Of a DNA stretch of 64,000 nt, positions 26,335 through 34,294 are shown piece by piece. How positions within the stretch are numbered: position 1 is the stretch's first letter; the number at the start of each line of letters is the position of its first letter. The stretch spans positions 682,001-746,000 of the forward strand of contig JACKLM010000003.1 of NCBI GenBank assembly GCA_024235895.1, in the 5' to 3' direction. Source of the stretch: Burkholderiaceae bacterium (GTDB lineage Bacteria > Pseudomonadota > Gammaproteobacteria > Burkholderiales > Burkholderiaceae_C). Below the pieces are notes generated by a model. The model was given only the letters and a program-made list of their open reading frames with translations, searched no databases and was not told where the DNA came from. A program made the translations under genes and the position numbers.

Positions 26335-27699
26335 ATGCAGGACAAGACGCCCACCATCGGCTTCGTCTCGCTCGGCTGCCCCAAGGCGCTGACCGACTCC
26401 GAGCTCATCCTCACCCGGCTGGCCGCCGAGGGCTACGCGACGAGCAAGACCTACGAGGGCGCCGACCTCGTCATCGTCAACACCTGCGGCTTCATCGACG
26501 AGGCGGTCGAGGAGAGCCTGGACGCGATCGGCGAGGCGCTGGCCGACAACGGCCGCGTCGTCGTCACCGGCTGCCTGGGCGCACGCCAGGGCGCCGACGG
26601 CGGCAACCTGGTGCGCCAGGTCCACCCCAAGGTGCTCGCGGTCACCGGCCCGCAGGCCACCCAGGAGGTGATGGACGCCGTGCACGCGCACGTGCCCAAG
26701 CCGCACGACCCCTTCGTCGACCTGGTGCCACCGGCGGGCATCAAGCTCACACCGCGGCACTACGCCTACCTCAAGATCAGCGAGGGCTGCAACCACGGCT
26801 GCACCTTCTGCATCATCCCGAGCATGCGCGGCAAGCTGGTCTCGCGCCCGGTCGGCGACGTGCTCGCCGAGGCACGCGCGCTGTTCGAGTCCGGCGTCAA
26901 GGAGCTGCTGATCGTCAGCCAGGACACCAGCGCCTACGGCGTCGACGTCGGCTACCGCACCGGCTTCTGGGACGGCCGTCCGGTCAGGACCCGGCTGCAG
27001 GAGCTGTGCGAGCGCCTGGGCGATCTGGCCGACGCGCACGGTGCCTGGGTGCGGCTGCACTATGTCTACCCCTACCCGCAGGTCGACGCGATCGTCCCGC
27101 TGATGGCGTCGGGCCGCATCCTGCCCTACCTCGACGTGCCGTTCCAGCACGCGCACCCGGACGTGCTGCGGCGCATGAAGCGCCCGGCCAGCGGCGAGCG
27201 CCACCTCGAGCGGCTGGCGCGCTGGCGCGAGCTGTGCCCCGAGATCGTCGTGCGCTCGACCTTCATCGCCGGCTTCCCGGGCGAGACCGAGGCCGAGTTC
27301 GACGCCCTGCTGGACTTCGTGCGCGAGGCACGGATCGACCGCGCCGGCTGCTTCGCCTACTCGCCGGTGGCCGGCGCCGCGGCCAACGACCTGCCGGGCG
27401 CGCTGCCCGAGGCCGAGCGCGAGGCGCGCCGCGCGCGTTTCATGGAGGTCGCCGAGGCGGTCTCGGTGGCCAAGCTGCGCGAGCGCATCGGCGCGACGAT
27501 GCAGGTGCTGGTCGACGACGCGCCGGCGCTGGGGCGCCGTGGCGGCTGGGGCCGCACTTATGCCGACGCGCCCGGGATCGACGGCCGCGTGCGGCTGCAG
27601 CCGCCGGCCAAGGCATCGACGACGCTGAAGGCGGGCGGCTTCGTGCGCGCGCGCATCGTCGCGGCCGAGGGCCACGACCTCGTCGCGCAGCCGATCTGA
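26335..27699 (+). CDS. rimO: ribosomal protein S12 methylthiotransferase RimO
   Basis: A 454-residue radical-SAM enzyme that adds a methylthio group to an Asp of ribosomal protein S12. The N-terminal UPF0004 domain begins FVSLGCPKALTDSE, with VNTCGF and VTGCLG as further cluster cysteines. The radical SAM cysteines are in EGCNHGCTFCIIPSMRG, and a C-terminal TRAM domain carries GRRGGWGRTYADAPGIDG. The length is normal. GACAAT at 26323-26328 ends 6 bases before ATG 26335 and there is no ribosome site, so the message may be nearly leaderless. Confidence 0.96.
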   Translation: MQDKTPTIGFVSLGCPKALTDSELILTRLAAEGYATSKTYEGADLVIVNTCGFIDEAVEESLDAIGEALADNGRVVVTGCLGARQGADGGNLVRQVHPKVLAVTGPQATQEVMDAVHAHVPKPHDPFVDLVPPAGIKLTPRHYAYLKISEGCNHGCTFCIIPSMRGKLVSRPVGDVLAEARALFESGVKELLIVSQDTSAYGVDVGYRTGFWDGRPVRTRLQELCERLGDLADAHGAWVRLHYVYPYPQVDAIVPLMASGRILPYLDVPFQHAHPDVLRRMKRPASGERHLERLARWRELCPEIVVRSTFIAGFPGETEAEFDALLDFVREARIDRAGCFAYSPVAGAAANDLPGALPEAEREARRARFMEVAEAVSVAKLRERIGATMQVLVDDAPALGRRGGWGRTYADAPGIDGRVRLQPPAKASTTLKAGGFVRARIVAAEGHDLVAQPI

Positions 27700-27817
27700 C
27701 CGCGGCGCGCGGCAGGCGACTTCGAACGCCCCGCAGCGGCCGCCCGCGAACCCTGCGCAGCCCGCACGCGCCGCGCGCTGCCTCGGCACACCGACCCCGA
27801 CCACGCGAACGACCGCC

Positions 27818-28993
27818 ATGGCCGACCACGACACGACCACACTGATCCACCATCCCTACCGCCCGCCGGCGGGTTTCGAGGCGCCGCAGGTCGGCGTGCA
27901 CAAGGCCTCGACCGTGATCTTCCGCGACGTCGCCGCGATGCGCGCGCGCGACTGGCAGCACAAGGACGGCTACACCTACGGGCTGCACGGCACGCCCACC
28001 ACGTTCACGCTCGAGGCGCGCATCGCGCACCTCGAGCGCGGCCGCCACACGCTGCTCGCCCCCAGCGGGCTGGCGGCGATCGCGCTCGTCGACCTGGCGC
28101 TGCTCGGCCAGGGCGACGAGCTGCTGCTGCCGACCAATGCCTATGGCCCCGGCAAGTCGGTCGCGCGCCAGCAGCTCGCGCGTTACGGCATCGGCCACCG
28201 GCTGTACGACCCGATGGACCCGCAGTCGCTGGCCGACGCGATCGGCCCGGCGACCCGGCTCGTGTGGCTGGAGGCGCCGGGGTCGGTGACGATGGAATTC
28301 CCCGACCTGCGCGCCCTGCTGGCCGTCGCGCGCAGCCGCGGCGTCACGACGGCGCTGGACAACACCTGGGGCGCCGGGGTCGCGTTCGACGGCTTCGACC
28401 TCGGCGACGGGCTGGGCGCGGACATCGTGATGCAGGCGCTGACCAAGTTCCCCTCCGGCGGCGGCGACGTGCTGATGGGCTCGGTGACGACGCGCGACGA
28501 TGCGCTGCACCTGAAGCTGAAGGTGGCGCACATGGACCTGGGCCTGGGGGTCGGTGCGAACGACGCCGAGGCGGTGCTGCGCTCGCTGCCGAGCATCGCA
28601 CTGCGCTACCACGCGCACGACCGCAGCGCGCGCGCGCTCGCGGCCTGGTTGCGCACGCGGCCCGAGATCGCGCGCGTGCTGCACCCGGCGCTGGAAGGCT
28701 CGCCCGGGCACGAACACTGGCGCGCGACCTGCCGCGCCGCGGCGGGGCTGTTCTCGGTCGTCTTCGATCCGCGCTACGCGTCGGCGCAGGTCGACGCCTT
28801 CGTCGATGCGCTGCGGCTGTTCCGCATCGGCTATTCGTGGGGCGGCCCGGTCAGCCTCGTCGTGCCCTACGACCTGCGCGCGATGCGCGACCCGGTGCCC
28901 TACGAGGGCACCCTGGTGCGGTTGTCGATCGGGCTCGAGGCCGAGGCCGACCTGCGCGACGATCTCGCCCAGGCCTTGACGCGGCTGGATTGA
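27818..28993 (+). CDS. metC: cystathionine beta-lyase
   Basis: A 391-residue PLP enzyme of the Cys/Met metabolism family that splits cystathionine to homocysteine, pyruvate and ammonia. It starts TTTLIHHPYRPPAGF and VHKASTVIF; YTYGLHGTPTTFTLE and the PLP-binding lysine in QALTKFPSGGGDVLMGS are characteristic of MetC rather than MetB. Phosphate-binding and tyrosine motifs are present. It is preceded by 118 bases without a clear promoter and converges on mltD with a 52-base gap. Confidence 0.9.
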   Translation: MADHDTTTLIHHPYRPPAGFEAPQVGVHKASTVIFRDVAAMRARDWQHKDGYTYGLHGTPTTFTLEARIAHLERGRHTLLAPSGLAAIALVDLALLGQGDELLLPTNAYGPGKSVARQQLARYGIGHRLYDPMDPQSLADAIGPATRLVWLEAPGSVTMEFPDLRALLAVARSRGVTTALDNTWGAGVAFDGFDLGDGLGADIVMQALTKFPSGGGDVLMGSVTTRDDALHLKLKVAHMDLGLGVGANDAEAVLRSLPSIALRYHAHDRSARALAAWLRTRPEIARVLHPALEGSPGHEHWRATCRAAAGLFSVVFDPRYASAQVDAFVDALRLFRIGYSWGGPVSLVVPYDLRAMRDPVPYEGTLVRLSIGLEAEADLRDDLAQALTRLD

Positions 28994-29045
28994 CGGCGCC
29001 GGGGCCGGCCGCCGCGCCGGCCGGACAGGGCGTGACAGCCTGCGC

Positions 29046-30689
29046 TCAGCGCGCCGGCTTGCGCTTGGTGGCCGTGGGCGGCGACGTGGCCTTGCCCGGC
29101 GTGCCCGCCGTGCCCTTGGTCGACGCCTGCCGCACCGGCACCGAGGCGGTTCGCGACGCGCGGGGTGGCAGCATGACGACGACCCGCGCGCCGGCACGGA
29201 AGCGCGCCTTGGGCGAGACCTTGTTCCAGCGCGCGACGTCGCGCGCATCGAGCCGGTAGCGGCGTGCGACGCCGGCCACCGTATCGCCCTTGGCGCCGAC
29301 CCGCAGCACGACCCGTCGAAGCGGCAGCTCCGGCACGAGGTCGAGCGCGCCATGGTCGGCGACCTCGACCGCGACGTCCTCGCCGACGTCGGCGCCGCGC
29401 GGGACCAGCAGCGTCGATCCACGCGCCAGCTTCATGCGCGGCGGGATGCGGTTGACGCTGCGCAGCACCTCTTCGCTGACGCCGGTCAGCCGCGCGGCCT
29501 CGGCCACCGTCAGCGTGCGCGGCGCGACCCACGCGGTCCAGCTCGCCAGCGGGCCGTCGAGCGCGGCCAGCGCGTGCGCGAAGCGCTGCGCGGCGTCGTA
29601 GGGCAGCAGCAGCCGTGGGGTGCCGGCGGCCAGGATCAGCGGCGGCTCGAGCTGTGGGTTGTAGCGCCTGAACGCCTGCTCGTCGAGGCCGGCCAGCGAT
29701 GCCGCCAGCGCCAGGTCGATGTCGCGCGTGATCTGCACGGCGAGGAACCAGGGGTGGTTCTCCAGCGCCGGCAGCTCGATGCCGAAGGCCGACGGGTCGC
29801 GCACGAGGTCGCGCACCGCGAGCAGCTTGGGCACGTACTGGCGCGTCTCGTCGGGCATGCGCAGGCGGGCGTAGTCGGTCGGCCGGCGCTTGTGCGCGTT
29901 GAGCCGCTGCGCGCGTTGCACGTTGCCCTCGCCCCAGTTGTACGCCGCGAGTGCGAGATGCCAATCGCCGAAGCGCGCGTGCAACTGCTGCAGATAGTCC
30001 AGCGCGGCACGCGTGGACGCGATGACGTCGCGCCGCTCGTCGCGGAACGCGTTCTGCTGCAGGTCGAAGGCGCGCCCGGTGGACGGGATGAATTGCCACA
30101 TGCCCGCGGCCTGCGCACGCGAGACGGCCTGCGGGTCGAACGCGCTCTCGATGAACGGCAGCAGCGCGAGCTCCATCGGCATCCCGCGCCGGTCGACCTC
30201 CTCGACGATGTGGAACAGGTAGGGGCTGCCGCGCTCGAACAGGCGCGAGACCATGGACGCGCGATCGGCGTAGAAGCCGCGCCAGCGCTGCACCGCGGTG
30301 GCGTCGGCGAGGTCGTCGATCGCGAAGCCGTCGCGCACGCGCTGCCAGAGGTCGCCGCGGTCCTCGGCGCCGGTGCCGGCGAGGTCGACGTCGTCGGCGC
30401 CGGGTCCCGTGGGCGCGTCGGCGGCGACGCCGATCTCGCTGTCGTCCGCCGCCGCCGGGGCCTCGCGCGCGGACGCCGGGAGCGCGGCGGGTTCCACGGC
30501 CCGCGCGTCCGCCGGCGTCGCGGCCGCCGTGCCGGGCCCGCCGGGCGGGCCGGGCTCGGGAGGTGTCAGCGCCGCGCAGCCCGCCAGCAGCGCGGCCGAT
30601 GCGAGCAGCGCGATCGCGCGCCAGCCCGAAGGGCGCAAGGCGCCCGGCAGCCACGCGGGTCGGGACTGCGGCGTCTGCGCGCCGCTCAC
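29046..30689 (-). CDS. mltD: membrane-bound lytic murein transglycosylase D with LysM domains
   Basis: A 547-residue lipoprotein that cleaves peptidoglycan glycan strands. The lipobox is ALLAGC after a short signal peptide. The SLT domain lies at about residues 190-320: LALLPFIESAFDP with the catalytic Glu, AAGMWQFIPSTGRAF, and AYNWGEGNVQRA. Two LysM-like repeats follow (LTVAEAARLTGVSEEVLRSV and KGDTVAGVARRYRLDARDV), and the tail is basic. GTG 30689 overlaps the gloB stop (GTGA), so the two are translationally coupled. Gene order gloB-mltD is common in proteobacteria. Confidence 0.92.
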   Translation of the reverse strand: MSGAQTPQSRPAWLPGALRPSGWRAIALLASAALLAGCAALTPPEPGPPGGPGTAAATPADARAVEPAALPASAREAPAAADDSEIGVAADAPTGPGADDVDLAGTGAEDRGDLWQRVRDGFAIDDLADATAVQRWRGFYADRASMVSRLFERGSPYLFHIVEEVDRRGMPMELALLPFIESAFDPQAVSRAQAAGMWQFIPSTGRAFDLQQNAFRDERRDVIASTRAALDYLQQLHARFGDWHLALAAYNWGEGNVQRAQRLNAHKRRPTDYARLRMPDETRQYVPKLLAVRDLVRDPSAFGIELPALENHPWFLAVQITRDIDLALAASLAGLDEQAFRRYNPQLEPPLILAAGTPRLLLPYDAAQRFAHALAALDGPLASWTAWVAPRTLTVAEAARLTGVSEEVLRSVNRIPPRMKLARGSTLLVPRGADVGEDVAVEVADHGALDLVPELPLRRVVLRVGAKGDTVAGVARRYRLDARDVARWNKVSPKARFRAGARVVVMLPPRASRTASVPVRQASTKGTAGTPGKATSPPTATKRKPAR

Positions 30690-31456
30690 CGGAACCCGTC
30701 CTTCCAGCGCCGCAGCGCCGCGAAGACCTCGACCGGGTCGGCCGACGCTGCCCCGTGGGCCATGGCGGCGGCGGCGACCTCGGGCTCGCCGCAGCGCAGG
30801 AAGGGGTTGATCGCGCGCTCGCGCGCGATCGTCGACGGCAGCGTCGGCTCGCCCGCGGCGCGCCGCACCCGGCATGCCTCGAGGTAGGCCGCCAGCGCCG
30901 CGTTGCCGGGCTCGACGGCGGTCGCGAAGCGCAGGTTGGCCAGCGTGTACTCGTGCGCGCAGCATACCTGCGTCGCGTCGGGCAGCGCCGCCAGCCGCTG
31001 CAGCGACGCGTGCATCTGTGCCGGCGTGCCCTCGAACAGCCGGCCGCAGCCGCCCGAGAACAGCGTGTCACCGCAGAACAGCAGCGGCGCGTCGAGGCCT
31101 GCGCCGGCGTAGTAGGCGACATGCCCTGCCGTGTGGCCGGGCACCTCGATCACGTCCAGGCGCAGCCCCAGCAGCTCGACCGTGTCGCCTTCGGCCACCG
31201 GCGTGAACGGCGCGGGGACGTGCTCGCGCGCCGGGCCCCAGACCGGCGCGTCGTGACGCGCCGCCAGCGCGGCGACGCCGCCGACGTGGTCCGGGTGGTG
31301 GTGCGTCACTAGAATGCCCGCCAGCCGCAGTCCGTCCGAGACGAGCGCGGTGTGCACCGGCGCCTCGTCGCCCGGGTCGACCACGACGGCCTCCTTGCCG
31401 TCGTGCAGCAGCCACAGGTAGTTGTCGTCGAAGGCGGGCAGCGCGAGCAGCTTCAT
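30686..31456 (-). CDS. gloB: hydroxyacylglutathione hydrolase (glyoxalase II)
   Basis: A 256-residue metallo-beta-lactamase-fold enzyme that hydrolyses S-lactoylglutathione in methylglyoxal detoxification. The di-metal motif THHHPDHVGG is intact; FCGDTLFSGGCGR supplies the bridging Asp and CCAHEYTLANLRFA the downstream His. The C-terminal substrate-binding helix is normal (NPFLRCGEPEV). Its ATG (complement of 31454-31456) overlaps the ATG of the opposite-strand methyltransferase at 31455, so its promoter must lie inside that gene. Confidence 0.95.
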   Translation of the reverse strand: MKLLALPAFDDNYLWLLHDGKEAVVVDPGDEAPVHTALVSDGLRLAGILVTHHHPDHVGGVAALAARHDAPVWGPAREHVPAPFTPVAEGDTVELLGLRLDVIEVPGHTAGHVAYYAGAGLDAPLLFCGDTLFSGGCGRLFEGTPAQMHASLQRLAALPDATQVCCAHEYTLANLRFATAVEPGNAALAAYLEACRVRRAAGEPTLPSTIARERAINPFLRCGEPEVAAAAMAHGAASADPVEVFAALRRWKDGFR

Positions 31457-32312
31457 GACGCGGGACGAATCGATTCTGGAACTCGGTGCATGGCTGGCGA
31501 GCCCGCCGGGGCGCTACTTGCTGGCCTGGGAGCAGGATCGCGTCGACCGCGGCGTGGCCGATGCCTTCGGGTTTCACGCGCTGCAGCTCGGGCTGCCGCA
31601 GCTCGACGGGCTGCGTGCCAACCGCATGCCGCACCGCTGGGTCGCGAGCGAGTCGCTCATCGTACCCGACCCGCTGCCCGTACCGCCGCCGGCCGACGAG
31701 ATCAGCACGACCGTCGTCGGCGAGCAGCCTGTGCAGCTGCATTGCGAGTACGACGCGCTGCCGTTCCCCTCGGCCAGCCTCGATCTGGTGCTGATGCCGC
31801 ACACGCTGGAGCTCGCCGCCGACCCGCACCAGGCACTGCGCGAGGCCGAACGCGTGCTCGTCCCCGACGGGCGGCTGCTGATCACCGGCTTCAACCCGGC
31901 CAGCCTGTGGGGGCTGCGCCAGCGTGCCGGGCAGGCCAGGCTGCGCATGGGCCTGCGTCGGGGCCGCGCGCCGCTGATGCCCAGCGCCGGCGAGTTCATC
32001 GGCTACTGGCGGCTGCGCGACTGGCTGCGGCTGCTCGGCTTCGAGGTCGAGGCCGGCCGCTTCGGCTGCTGGCGTCCGCCCTGCCGCAGCGAGCGCTGGT
32101 TGCAGCGCTTCGGGTGGATGGAGCCGCTGGGCTCGCACTGGTGGCCGGTGCTCGGTGCCGTCTACGAGATCGCCGCCGTCAAGCGCGTGCGCGGCATGCG
32201 GCTGGTGGGGCTGGCGCGGCGCGAGCGCAAGACCGCCCGCCAGGGGCGCGCGGTGGTGGCGCAGCGCCGGCGCGAGACCGCCGACGCGATCGCCGAGACG
32301 AGCCCCGAGTAA
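31455..32312 (+). CDS. class I SAM methyltransferase, YafS-like
   Basis: A 285-residue methyltransferase-like protein. The Rossmann region is partly degenerate: EYDALPFPSASLDLVLMPHT is the motif III area, with EAERVLVPDGRLLITGFNPASLWG after it, while a classic GxGxG loop is hard to see. Position between gloB (divergent) and rnhA matches yafS in E. coli. I chose ATG 31455; a start at 31422 is also open and would sit deeper inside gloB. The C-terminus is basic (RRERKTARQGRAVV). Function unknown in the family. Confidence 0.8.
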   Translation: MTRDESILELGAWLASPPGRYLLAWEQDRVDRGVADAFGFHALQLGLPQLDGLRANRMPHRWVASESLIVPDPLPVPPPADEISTTVVGEQPVQLHCEYDALPFPSASLDLVLMPHTLELAADPHQALREAERVLVPDGRLLITGFNPASLWGLRQRAGQARLRMGLRRGRAPLMPSAGEFIGYWRLRDWLRLLGFEVEAGRFGCWRPPCRSERWLQRFGWMEPLGSHWWPVLGAVYEIAAVKRVRGMRLVGLARRERKTARQGRAVVAQRRRETADAIAETSPE

Positions 32313-32364
32313 CGCCGCGCGGCATCGACCCGGGCTGCGCGAGCGACCCACGCGAGCGGCAACG

Positions 32365-32385
32365 GCCAGGCCACCCCGGCCTGGC
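32365..32385 (+). terminator. possible hairpin after the YafS-like gene
   Basis: GCCAGGCC (32365-32372) and GGCCTGGC (32378-32385) form a perfect 8-bp stem with a 5-base loop, 53 bases after the methyltransferase stop. No T run follows. Confidence 0.4.
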
Positions 32386-32390
32386 GAGCG

Positions 32391-32454
32391 ACGAACCGCG
32401 AACGACGAACCACGAACGACGACGCACGAACGACGACGCACGAACGACGACCGA
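32391..32454 (+). repeat. short tandem repeat abutting the rnhA start
   Basis: About four and a half units of a 14-base repeat, best copies ACGACGACGCACGA twice in a row and a variant ACGACGAACCACGA, run directly into the rnhA ATG at 32455. There is no Shine-Dalgarno sequence in this stretch. All but the ends are pyrimidine-poor and free of T. Confidence 0.75.
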
Positions 32455-32901
32455 ATGGACCCGATCGAGATCTACACCGACGGCGCCTGCAAGGGCAACC
32501 CCGGCCCGGGCGGGTGGGGCGCGTGGCTGCGCGTCGGCCCGCACGAGAAGGAGCTCTGGGGCGGCGAGGCGCGAACGACCAACAACCGCATGGAGCTGAC
32601 CGCCGTCATCCAGGCGCTGGCGGCGCTGCGCCAGCCGAGCCGGGTCGTCGTCCACACCGACAGCGAGTACGTCAAGAACGGGATCACGACCTGGATCCAC
32701 GCGTGGAAGACGCGCGGCTGGCTGACCGCCGACCGCAAGCCGGTCAAGAACGTCGACCTGTGGCAACGGCTGGACGCGCTGCGCGCGCAGCACGACGTGC
32801 AGTGGCGCTGGGTGCGCGGCCATGCGGGCGACCCGGGCAACGAGCGCGCCGACGCGCTGGCCAACCGCGGCGTCGCCGAGGCGCGCGGCGGCGGGCGCTG
32901 A
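32455..32901 (+). CDS. rnhA: ribonuclease HI
   Basis: A 148-residue endonuclease that cuts RNA in RNA-DNA hybrids. The catalytic carboxylates are visible: Asp in YTDGACKGNPGPGG, Glu in NNRMELTAVI, Asp in HTDSEYVKNGI and the late Asp in GNERADALAN, with the active-site His in VRGHAGDPGN. Length and the basic handle (WIHAWKTRGWLTADRKPVKN) are normal. Its 5' region is a tandem repeat rather than a ribosome site. dnaQ, the usual neighbour, is absent; an RND efflux operon follows. Confidence 0.97.
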   Translation: MDPIEIYTDGACKGNPGPGGWGAWLRVGPHEKELWGGEARTTNNRMELTAVIQALAALRQPSRVVVHTDSEYVKNGITTWIHAWKTRGWLTADRKPVKNVDLWQRLDALRAQHDVQWRWVRGHAGDPGNERADALANRGVAEARGGGR

Positions 32902-32985
32902 GACGTCCGCGCGGCGCGCGAGACCCCGCGCCCCTCTTCGGCCGGGCGCAGGCGCTACAGTGAGGGATTGCCCGGAAGACTCCCG

Positions 32986-34233
32986 ATGATCAAGCGTGCG
33001 ACGACGATCCTGGCCGTGATCGGGCTGGCCGCGGCGGCCGGCCTGGCCTGGTGGCTGCAGAACCGCCCGTCGGCGACCGCCGACGCAACACGTGCGGCTG
33101 CCGAATCCCCGGCCGCCGGTGGCGCGGCGCCCGCGGGCGGCGCCGCGCCGCGTGCGGTGGGGGGTGCCGCGGGGGGCGGTGGGGCGGCGGTGACGGTCGA
33201 GGTCGGTGCGGTCGAGAAGCGCCGGCTGGTCGACGAGACGACGGCCGTCGGCGCGGTGCGGTCGCACCAGAGCGTCACGCTGCGCCCCGAGGTCAGTGGC
33301 CGTATCGCCGCGCTGGGCTTCGCCGAGGGGCAGCGCGTGCGCCGTGGCCAGCTCGTCGCGCAGCTCGACGATGCGCTGCAGCGCGCGCAGCTGCAGCAGG
33401 CGCAGGCGCAGGCCTCGCTCGCGCGCACCCAGCTGCAGCGCCAGCGCGAGCTGCAGGCTCAAGGCTTCGTCAGCGCCAGTGCGGTCGACCAGAGCGCCGG
33501 GGCGCTCGAGGTCGCCGAGGCGCAGGTCGCGCTGGCGCGCGCGCAGCTCGACCGGATGAAGATCCGCGCGCCGTTCGACGGTGTGGCCGGGATCCGCCGC
33601 GTCGATGTCGGCGAGTACGTCAAGGACGGCGCCGAGATCGTGACCTTGCAGGACAACTCGAGCATGTGGGTGGACTTCCCGCTGCCCGAGCGATACCTCG
33701 GGCGCGTTCGCCCCGAGCAGGCGGTGCAGGTCCAGGTCGACGCGCTGGGTGCGCGGGGATTCGACGGCCGCATCGAGGCGCTGGACGCGCGCGTCGAGGC
33801 CGACGGCCGCTCGCTGCTGGTGCGTGCGCGGCTGGACGACCCTGCGGGCATGCTCAAGGCCGGCATGTTCGCGCGCGTGCGCACGGTGCTCGCGGTGCGC
33901 GACGACGCCCTGGTCGTGCCCGAGGAGGCGCTGGTGCCGCAGGCCGGACGGCAGTACCTGGTCAAGGTCGTCGACGGCCCGCAGGGCAAGGTCTCGCAGC
34001 GCCTGGAGGCGCGCACCGGGGTGCGCGAGGGCGGGCGGGTCGAGATCCTGCAGGGGCTGTCCGAGGGCGACCTGGTCGTCGTCGCCGGCCAGGAGCGCGC
34101 GATGCGCGCCGACGGCACGCCGCTGCGCATCGTGCGCGTCGGTGGCGAGGCCGGCGCGGTCCCGGAGCGGCCCGCGGCGCCGGCGGCCGCCGCGCGCGCA
34201 GGCGACGCCGGCCGCAGGTGCGCGCCGGCATGA
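32986..34233 (+). CDS. RND efflux periplasmic adaptor (MFP)
   Basis: A 415-residue membrane fusion protein. An N-terminal anchor (ILAVIGLAAAAGLAWWL) and an Ala/Gly-rich spacer come first. The lipoyl halves are GRIAALGFAEGQRVRRGQLV and KIRAPFDGVAGIRRVDVGEY, flanking a coiled-coil hairpin rich in Gln; a beta-barrel with MLKAGMFARVRTVL and a proximal domain follow. GGAAG precedes ATG 32986; an in-frame TTG at 32968 is less likely. The permease gene follows after 61 bases; no outer-membrane channel gene is present, so it probably borrows a TolC-like partner. Confidence 0.93.
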   Translation: MIKRATTILAVIGLAAAAGLAWWLQNRPSATADATRAAAESPAAGGAAPAGGAAPRAVGGAAGGGGAAVTVEVGAVEKRRLVDETTAVGAVRSHQSVTLRPEVSGRIAALGFAEGQRVRRGQLVAQLDDALQRAQLQQAQAQASLARTQLQRQRELQAQGFVSASAVDQSAGALEVAEAQVALARAQLDRMKIRAPFDGVAGIRRVDVGEYVKDGAEIVTLQDNSSMWVDFPLPERYLGRVRPEQAVQVQVDALGARGFDGRIEALDARVEADGRSLLVRARLDDPAGMLKAGMFARVRTVLAVRDDALVVPEEALVPQAGRQYLVKVVDGPQGKVSQRLEARTGVREGGRVEILQGLSEGDLVVVAGQERAMRADGTPLRIVRVGGEAGAVPERPAAPAAAARAGDAGRRCAPA

Positions 34234-34294
34234 GGGCTCGCGCTGGGGCTGGCTGGTCCTCGCTACTCTCGGGTAAGCGCAAGGTGAGGCCGCA

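Noticed and set aside
31280..31330. CTAGAAT-like box at about 31306 as a promoter
   Set aside because: It lies on the plus strand inside gloB, too far (about 145 bases) from the methyltransferase start to support without transcript data.
32391..32454. Small CRISPR-like array
   Set aside because: The 14-base units are contiguous with no spacers and there are no cas genes.
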